Part shown: piece by piece, positions 1-7,500 of the stretch
Layout: every line of letters starts with the position of its first letter
Position numbering within the stretch: the first letter of the stretch is position 1
DNA from: Mariprofundus sp. EBB-1
Lineage (GTDB): Bacteria; Pseudomonadota; Zetaproteobacteria; Mariprofundales; Mariprofundaceae
Direction: 5' to 3'
NCBI RefSeq assembly: GCF_003665155.1
Contig: NZ_RCFQ01000033.1
Span: 1-34,585, forward strand
DNA: 34,585 nt
Position numbers and translations under genes: made by a program
Notes under the pieces: model-generated
The model's input: only the letters and a program-made list of their open reading frames with translations
The model's database searches: none
What the model was told of the DNA's origin: nothing

Positions 1-618
1 TTCTTGTTGTTGCTTCAGGAAGGCATAGTCCGATACGGTCACCGGGTGCATGCTTTTTGCTTGATGACAAACCATATTCACCTGCTCATTCAGGTTGATC
101 AGTCTCCACTCTCCCGAATCATTCAAAACCTTAGTTTCCGCTATACGCGTTATATTAACAGAAAAAAACAAGAAACCGGGCATTTGTTCCAAGGGCGGTA
201 TAAGGCGATCCTTGTGGATGAGGATTCCGAACCATCCACGTCAACTATAGAGGGAGTCGCTCAAGCGGAAGTTTCTGAGGAAAAAAAACTCGTTGAACCT
301 CAATCAGAAGAATTAAAAAGTCACAAAGATCTCACTCATATTGATCTGAGAAAGACTAAAGTGAATAGTGAATCAATTGTAAGTGAACCTGATATGTCTC
401 TGTCAAATATTGTCAGAGGGGGTGTTGCGATTCTTTTATCGTTGATAGCTATTATATATGGAGCTGTTGGAGCTGGACAAGGTGTATCTGAGGTGGCCTT
501 TTTTGGATTTGGGCTTTTTGTTTTTTCGATTTCGCTATTTTTTTATAAAAAGGGATGGTGGATTAGAGTGACAGGTGCTATTGGTTTGGCAGTAGCAATG
601 ATGGCTGTCCTTATATAA
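1..618 (+). pseudogene. Truncated REP-associated (IS200-like, Y1) transposase fused to a membrane segment; 5' end outside window
   Basis: The reading frame is open to the left edge, so the true start lies outside the window. The first ~75 visible residues match REP-associated tyrosine transposases (RAYT): the HUH-type metal motif NHIHLL is followed by the family segments YTRYINRKK and GHLFQGRYKAILVDED. In intact members the helix with the catalytic Tyr comes after this point. Here the homology stops near base 228 and continues in frame into a charged linker and then two or three hydrophobic segments (about residues 140-204) unrelated to transposases. The catalytic Tyr region is therefore missing and the product should be inactive as a transposase. 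I infer that a deletion or insertion joined two genes. The membrane part is unrecognised. Whether the chimera is expressed cannot be told. Confidence 0.7.
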
Positions 619-727
619 GACTTTTAGGGATGAAAATTAAATAATGATCATACAATGCAAGTTTTAGTGAAAATCGATTATCTATGACTGTCGAGATACG
701 GTACAAGAAAGTAGGAGGGATAAGGGT

Positions 728-1528
728 TTGTTAAGAGGTGTGTTTGTGGCTGTTTTATGGTTGGTGGCATTTCCTGCTTCAGCAGCGGATTTTGGTGTGA
801 ACTGGGAACAAGCCAATATCTTTGTGCAGGGCGTTGGCAAGCAGCATCCTAAAGCTAAACATATCAGTTGGCTGTTTGCGCAAAAAGGGGCAAGAGTCGA
901 TGCGCAGCGTAACTTTCTGGATACGGTAAAAGAAATTCGTCTGGATAACGACAGCCTTGCTAGAGATGAAATGGTGGAGAGTGATCGGGTCAGAGAGGAT
1001 GTCAGTGCTCTGGTGAGCGGTTTACATGTAGTCAGAGTTAGAAGGAGAAAGGATTTATCTGTTGAAGTTTTAGTTCGGGTTACAATGGCGGAACTTTTTT
1101 CAGCACTTATCCCTGAACAGCGCTTCCGTGAACTGACTGCTGATGTTCAAGCGCAAAAGATGCATGGGGATGAAAGAAAATATAGTGGGGTTGTGATTGA
1201 TGCAACCGGAGTCTCTTCATTTTCTCCTTCATTGTTACCTTGGATTAAAGGGTTTTCAGGCTCCCGAATTTACCCGAATGCTCAAACACCTTATGACGTT
1301 GTTCGGAGCCATATGGCTGTTGCATATGCGTATGATGTGGAATCAGCAATGAACAGGCAGGAGCGCGTTGGTGTTCATCCACTGCTGTTGAAGCTGCCTG
1401 CAGTTTCTCAGGGTAGCCGCTCTGAATTACGACTGAATAAATCAGCTACGGAAAAGTTTCTAGCCGCGTTATCTGGTGGCGTGAATCAATCGGCTGCTGT
1501 CATTATTGTTTTGGACAGTGCAAACTAA
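728..1528 (+). CDS. Exported LPP20-family-like protein
   Basis: This 266-residue protein begins with a signal peptide (positive start, hydrophobic core, ASA cleavage site near residue 19) and has no lipobox Cys. Residues about 50-130 follow the LPP20 lipoprotein pattern: an Ala/Arg-rich helix (GARVDAQRNFLDTVKEIRLD), then a strand pair ending in VEVLVRVTMAELFSAL. The segment YSGVVIDATG near residue 152 matches the GLIIDARG segment seen in the same family. The start is TTG at 728, chosen because an AGGAGGG ribosome binding site lies about 9 bases upstream and the signal peptide begins there. Members of this family are envelope proteins of unclear role and often sit near FlgO/CsgG-like or caspase/CHAT genes. 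Here the gene opens the CHAT cluster. The family call is from residue patterns only. Confidence 0.6.
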   Translation: MLRGVFVAVLWLVAFPASAADFGVNWEQANIFVQGVGKQHPKAKHISWLFAQKGARVDAQRNFLDTVKEIRLDNDSLARDEMVESDRVREDVSALVSGLHVVRVRRRKDLSVEVLVRVTMAELFSALIPEQRFRELTADVQAQKMHGDERKYSGVVIDATGVSSFSPSLLPWIKGFSGSRIYPNAQTPYDVVRSHMAVAYAYDVESAMNRQERVGVHPLLLKLPAVSQGSRSELRLNKSATEKFLAALSGGVNQSAAVIIVLDSAN

Positions 1529-1650
1529 TAAAGCAAGAGGGTTCTGGAACAATCCAGAGGCAGAAAGAAAATTGCGAAAAGACCATTTTTGTCCTATAAC
1601 TGGTAAATGGTATCGGTTGCGCTGAGTTGATGAGTTTGGAGGGAGGGATA

Positions 1651-3963
1651 ATGAGTAAATGGGTACTACTGTTAATGGTTAGTACGCTGCTCTTAAGTGG
1701 GTGTGCAGGTCAAAAAGACGCTATCAATTTGGCTTATGGAGACCACTCCAAAGTACGCGTAGGGCATGAAGATCTTAACAAAAAAAATTCTTTAAATTTA
1801 ATTGCATTGAGTAACTTATGCCGTTCATATTACGTGGCCAAAGATTTCGCTCAATTTAAAATTTGTTCTCAAAGATATTTCTCCAAATTTCCTCGTGATA
1901 AAGTGATTCAAAAGAAAACTTTATTTGGTGGGATTCAAAACAATTATGATCAAAACCCTGAATATCACTACCAAATGCTTTCTTCAAATGCTCTCATGAG
2001 TTTTGAAGTCGAAGATTACAACAGCTCTATTGAATTTGCTGAAATGGCTGAAAAGCAAGCTATGAAAACTTTTCATGCTGAAGGTGCATTTGCATTAACA
2101 TCACCTGAAGATGGCCCACTCATGATAAAAGGTATGGCGTTCGCTAAACAAAATAATCGAACCAAAGCGATCAGCATCATAAATGATATGAAAAAGATAA
2201 CTCAATTTGGGCTACAGAACTGGATAGATAATAACGTATTGTCATCTAGTGCAAAAATTTATTTTGCACTGAGGGATTATAATAAAGCTTACAATGAAAT
2301 AATCCAAGTTGTTGATACTTTTGATGATAAATTAATTAAGTTTAAAAAAGAAAACACGGCTGAAACTTTACCATTTTATTTACTCCAACGATTTTACATC
2401 CATGCAATCTCAGCCTATAAAGTTGGTAAAATAAAAGAAGCATCAGCCAAACTGGAACACTTTTTATCTAGAAAGAATGCAAAGAATTTCACTGGTCTAT
2501 ATTCATTCGCACTATATTACCGTGCACTTATAGATTTAAATGCGAACAAACAATCTATTGCAATAAATCGGTTAATGCTCGCCATCAAACTACTTGAAAA
2601 ACAACGAAGCAGTATTGCAAATGATGCGTCACGAATTGGTTTTGCCGGTGACAAACAAGAAGTATATTCAATGCTGGTTAAAACGTTGATGGATACAGGT
2701 CGATATGATGAAGCTTTTGCTTACGCTGAACGTGGCAAAGCTCGTGCGTTGGTAGATATGCTGGCTAGTAAGCAACAGTTTGGTAGCACCATTTCAACTT
2801 CTGAACAAAATAAGCTGTTAGCCCAACTTGATACTGCTGAAGCAAAAGACCTAGTAATTTCAGGTGATACTGAACGATCAACCACTCGAAGTATTGTAAT
2901 TAAAAACCGTGAAGCATTATCTCAACAAGCTCCTGAATTATCCTCTTTGGTAACGGTTGAAGCACCGGATGTGAAAGAGATTCAATCACTTCTACCCAAG
3001 GGTGAAACTCTGATTGAATACTACGGCTCTGGTGATGCTCTGTTCGCATTCGTGGTGACAGCGAATGGGATTCGCGGTGTGAAGCTAGAAGGCAAGGGGC
3101 TACAGGCTGATGTAACCGCATTCCGGGAAGCTATCCTTAATCCGAAAGGCAAAGCTTATCAGCAGAGCGGTAAGCGCCTCTACAATCGCTTGATTGTACC
3201 AGTGACATCGGGAATCAATACAAAAAACATCACCATTGTTCCACATGGTGCCTTGCACTACCTGCCGTTTGCAGCACTGAGTGATGGCAATCAATTTCTG
3301 ATTGATCGCTACAAGCTGCGGGTTTTACCATCTGCATCAGTGATGAAGTTCCTGAAACAGCATCAGAACAAGGCGGGTACGCTGCTGGCCTTTGGCAACC
3401 CTGATCTTGGTGAAGCCAAATACGATTTGCCCTTTGCACAGAAAGAAGCAGAGAAGATTGCCCGTGAAACAGTAGGTGCGAAATTGTTAGTGAGAGGGCA
3501 AGCTACCGAAACCGCTGTAAAAACTTACGGTAATAGTTTCCGTTATCTTCACTTCGCATCCCACGGTACATTCGACGCCGAGAAGCCTCTGAACTCAGGC
3601 TTGTTGCTCGCCAAGGATTCACAAAATGATGGCATGCTCACGGTGGGTGAGCTCTACGACCTCAATCTCAATGCCGATCTGGTTACGCTGTCTGCTTGTG
3701 AAACAGCCCTCGGCAAGGTTGCCAACGGTGATGATGTGGTCGGCTTCACTAGAGGTTTTCTCTACGCAGGAGCCAGCTCTATCGTATCCAGTCTGTGGCA
3801 GGTGGATGATGCCGCCACGAGTGATTTGATGACCGGCTTCTACGCAAATCTTGGCACGACAGATAAACGTTCGGCTTTGAGAAATGCGCAGCTATCTACC
3901 AAAGCGAAATATCACCATCCATATTACTGGGCAGCATTCCAGATTACTGGAGCAGTGCAGTAA
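1651..3963 (+). CDS. TPR-CHAT domain lipoprotein (putative caspase-like peptidase)
   Basis: The 770-residue product starts with a lipoprotein signal (MSKWVLLLMVSTLLLSGC, lipobox L-S-G-C at Cys18). ATG 1651 is chosen over the in-frame TTG at 1627 because a GGAGGGAGGGA ribosome binding site sits just before it and the signal peptide begins there. Residues about 75-370 are helical repeats of TPR type. The C-terminal ~300 residues are a CHAT domain (caspase HetF associated with TPRs) with the His-Cys dyad intact: HFASHG with His638 and LSACETALG with Cys683. Further CHAT signatures are GDDVVGFTRGFLYAGA and SSLWQVDD. CHAT proteins are caspase-like cysteine peptidases, mostly cytosolic, and a lipid-anchored one would act in the periplasm. 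Base composition changes inside the gene: AT-rich to about base 2950, then near 50% GC. The substrate is unknown. Confidence 0.85.
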   Translation: MSKWVLLLMVSTLLLSGCAGQKDAINLAYGDHSKVRVGHEDLNKKNSLNLIALSNLCRSYYVAKDFAQFKICSQRYFSKFPRDKVIQKKTLFGGIQNNYDQNPEYHYQMLSSNALMSFEVEDYNSSIEFAEMAEKQAMKTFHAEGAFALTSPEDGPLMIKGMAFAKQNNRTKAISIINDMKKITQFGLQNWIDNNVLSSSAKIYFALRDYNKAYNEIIQVVDTFDDKLIKFKKENTAETLPFYLLQRFYIHAISAYKVGKIKEASAKLEHFLSRKNAKNFTGLYSFALYYRALIDLNANKQSIAINRLMLAIKLLEKQRSSIANDASRIGFAGDKQEVYSMLVKTLMDTGRYDEAFAYAERGKARALVDMLASKQQFGSTISTSEQNKLLAQLDTAEAKDLVISGDTERSTTRSIVIKNREALSQQAPELSSLVTVEAPDVKEIQSLLPKGETLIEYYGSGDALFAFVVTANGIRGVKLEGKGLQADVTAFREAILNPKGKAYQQSGKRLYNRLIVPVTSGINTKNITIVPHGALHYLPFAALSDGNQFLIDRYKLRVLPSASVMKFLKQHQNKAGTLLAFGNPDLGEAKYDLPFAQKEAEKIARETVGAKLLVRGQATETAVKTYGNSFRYLHFASHGTFDAEKPLNSGLLLAKDSQNDGMLTVGELYDLNLNADLVTLSACETALGKVANGDDVVGFTRGFLYAGASSIVSSLWQVDDAATSDLMTGFYANLGTTDKRSALRNAQLSTKAKYHHPYYWAAFQITGAVQ

Positions 3964-4024
3964 TGATCGTTAACTGTTTACCTCGGATATTGTATCATTG
4001 ATGTTAACAGGCCATCATTAACAA

Positions 4025-4567
4025 ATGGTGTGTGAGTATAGAGTTTTAGCTTTTTTAGTGGTGTTGCTGGCTTGTTCAGCATGTACGATTCAGCCGAAGG
4101 TGGAGCTGGTGAGCGAGCAGACAGCTTTGGAAAAGCAGTTGCTGGGCCGTTTTGCTGAATTGGATGAGAAGGCACTGCTAATCGCTCCCATGCGCCATGG
4201 TGCTCATGCTGGTAAGGTGGCTACAGATTATAAGCGTGCTGTTGCTGGGCGCGCTTTTCGTTTTGATGAACTGGATGGCTGGATCAAAAAAGGCTGGTTG
4301 CTGGAAGATGAGAGTGGCGTGATCCGGCAGCGTCGTGGGGCGAACGTCACTCTGGTGGGAAAGATGAAGAAGCGATTTGAACGTTTGATCAAGCAGGAAA
4401 ATGGTGATCGGGCGATGATTATTGATCATGTGATTCATTACAGTGCAGATTTCCATGATAGCGATAAAAGTTCTTTGGCACAGCTATTCCATCAGTTACG
4501 TCTTAAAGAATTGCCGACTGGCGCATGGGTTCATGCTGATGGGCGAGACTTTCAGAAAAAGGAATGA
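4025..4567 (+). CDS. DUF1318-like lipoprotein
   Basis: A 180-residue protein with a lipoprotein-type start. The likely modified residue is Cys20 (Cys17 is possible); Cys20 is favoured because the following TIQPKVELVSEQTALEKQLL resembles the conserved start of DUF1318 lipoproteins (a TalE-QilG motif). The rest is charged and probably helical, with FDELDGWIKKGWLLEDESG and ENGDRAMIIDHVI recalling the 'GwiGE..dG' and 'eN.dR' segments of YdbL/DUF1318 proteins. There is no clear catalytic motif. The last four bases (ATGA) overlap the start of the giant CHAT gene, so the two are probably translationally coupled, which suggests a joint function such as an outer-membrane tether. The ribosome binding site is weak. 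The family assignment is by eye. Confidence 0.55.
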   Translation: MVCEYRVLAFLVVLLACSACTIQPKVELVSEQTALEKQLLGRFAELDEKALLIAPMRHGAHAGKVATDYKRAVAGRAFRFDELDGWIKKGWLLEDESGVIRQRRGANVTLVGKMKKRFERLIKQENGDRAMIIDHVIHYSADFHDSDKSSLAQLFHQLRLKELPTGAWVHADGRDFQKKE

Positions 4568-7500
4568 GAAAGCTATCGCTACTGATCTGTTTCTTTTTTG
4601 CTCTTGTTGGAGTTGCAACAGCCGAGTCCATTGAAAAAAATAGTATCACGATCATAGAAACAGGGGAGGGTAATAGTTTTTCTCCACTACCTTTGCCAGA
4701 TGGGCGGTTACTTTTTGTAACAGATAGGGCGGATAATCTTGATCTGGCTATCTGGACTCCGAATCAACAGGTTCAAATGTGGGAGCAGCATCCTGCCGAT
4801 GATAGTGGACCTGCTTTGTTGCCTGATGGTAAAACAGTTGTGTTCATGAGTGATCGTGGGGACACGTATCAAACATGGTGGCAGCGAGCATTATCGAGTG
4901 AATCAGCCAAAGCTTTGGCGAAAGCGCCAGAATCCAGACTCGGGAAGTATCATGTCATTCACCCGTTCGATAGCAATGGCGATGGGCAGATAAACAGTCT
5001 TGATGCGGGCTGGATAGTGGATACTGCAAATGGTAAACCACTGACGCCATTGTCACTTGATGCTGATGATCCCGTTGTGGGTCTGCAGGGTGTGTTGTGG
5101 TTTACCATTCTGCAAGATGGCATACGCCGTATCGCATATATTGCTGCTCCCGATTCTGATATTGAATCTAATTACAAACTTGCGAATTGGTTACAATGGC
5201 ACTTATTGCAAGGGGTAAGAGATAATGAATCTGATGCTGACCAGCGTGATCTGATCTGGGATGCTGGTATTCATAATCCATCTGTTCGTGGCAGTTCTGA
5301 ATCAACAGCTCAGGGTAGATGGCAGCAGCTACGCGCTAGATTATTTCATTCAAACACCAGTCTATCCGAAACTAAGGCTATGCAAGGGCTGAGAGATGCG
5401 AGTCGCATGCATGACCCTTATGCCGACCGTATGCACTATGATCTGGCTATATGGCTGAAGCGTGTCGGGCGTGGCACAGATGCGTTGCAACAATTAGCAC
5501 AGATATTCGAACCTGCACTGCGTGAGCGGGGCGGATTGATACGTGCGAATCTGCTAGTTGCATCAGGCCATGCAAAACTGGCGCTGGAGGAGTTGGCAGC
5601 AGACGAGTTTTCTGACTATCTGTTTCCTGAGCTTCAATCATTATCCAGTTACGTGCTGCAACAGCTATCCGTGGATCAGCATGAAATAGAAGTACTGCGC
5701 CAGTTGTATCAGACGAAATCGGGTGAGAGTCCTGATTATCTTCAATCGCTTTGGCAATTGAGATTAATAGAGCTCTATCTGCAGGGGGGGGCATATGAAG
5801 CAGGATTGTTTCTCTGTGGTAAAGCTGTTCACCCGGCGCTTAAAGCTCAACGGAAACAGCTGCGTCTGCAGCTATTAAGCAGTGTGGCTGGCGAAAAAGA
5901 GCGGCGGGGTATGTTGAATGAAGCGCTGGACCTTACCAGAGAGGCACTTTCAATTGATATTTTGGATACACATACTGCCCGGCTCCATTTTCTAATTGCA
6001 TCAAAGCTGGATCGCACTGCGGCAGAGGGGCAGTGGTGGCGTCAACATCTTGGGATAAAACATGGGGCCGAACATGGCTATATTGAAGCATTGATTCTAA
6101 CTTACGAAGGGCAGTTTAGTAAGGCAGAGAAGCAATTGGTTCACGTGGTGCAGGAGCGTCCGGAATTATGGGCTGCACATCAGACACTGGGTTGGTTGCT
6201 GGAAAAAGGTAGTAAAATCAACAGACAGCGGCAGGCCCTTAAATCATACGAAACAGCCTATGCTCTGGCTACAGATCAGAAGGCAGATCAATACGATATT
6301 GTTACGCTTCGTAGCAATATTATTAACCTCTCTTTTAATCTGAAATTGTACAACAGACAACTGCAACTGATGCAACTCTGGCGCACAGAAGAGATAGATA
6401 TAGCGGTTCCGTTCCTGATGCAGGCGGCACGCGCCTGTTTTAAACTGTCGCGCGGCAGCGATGGTTTGGTCTGGCTCGATATGTTGCCTGATAGTTTAAA
6501 CACAGCAGATAGGAATCTCGCCCTTCGTTTGCGTGCTCTACTGGCCGATCAAAGTGGTGATCATGCATCATCCATTCGTGCCTTAAGCTTGCTTATTGCC
6601 GATCCTGACCTTGATAAGTCGTTACGTGTTCGCCTGCTGTTGAGTCGTGCGTTGGCTTATATTCGCACTCAACAACTGGAATCTGCTATGCAGGACTTGA
6701 ATGAAGTATCCCGATTACCTGCTGTGAGTGATAAAACAGGTCTGCTGCGTATCGATGGTAAGAAACTGCCTTTTGATGCCGCATGGGTGGCTTCATCACT
6801 GCAGGCTGAGATGCAAATGCAAAATCAATCGTGGTTTGCATTGGCTAAATCACTGAAACACAAACGTGCCAATAAAGCCGCTTCGGAACGTTTGCAGGGA
6901 CTAACTTACCAGAATCTTGCCTATGCTTATATCCGGCAGGGAGCATGGATGCAGGCACAAAAACAGCTCGCATCTGCTGAGCTATTGGTAAAGAAGAGTG
7001 ATACGAAACTGTTCTCTCAACTATTGTGGATGCGCTTGCGTCTTAATGCAGCTTTGGGGCAGGTGATCAGTGAATCTGAGTTACTGTTCCTTGCTGAACA
7101 ATTTAAAGGTGATCTGAAACGTTCGCTAGAAATAGAGCTGTTAAAGCTATCCCGGGTTGTTGAAATAGCGGTCGATGCAACAGTGCAGAGTAGCATAAGT
7201 GATACCCGGCATATCAGGCAGAGCATAGCAGCGTGGAACAGCCTCAGACAAAAATCCGAGCGTGAATACCCGGAGCTTAGTGTCTGGATTGATGTCAATT
7301 ATTTCAGGTGGCTGCAACTGTATGGCAATGTTGAGGCAATGGCGTTGGTTCAACAGCGCATCATATCGAATAGACAGGCGAATCCTTGGCTGAAATGGTG
7401 GTTTGAGCGTACACAGGGTAACAGACAGCAGGGCGATCAACATCGGATTGATACTTTGATTACAGAGACAGACGTGGTTCTTCCCATGCATATGGAGATG

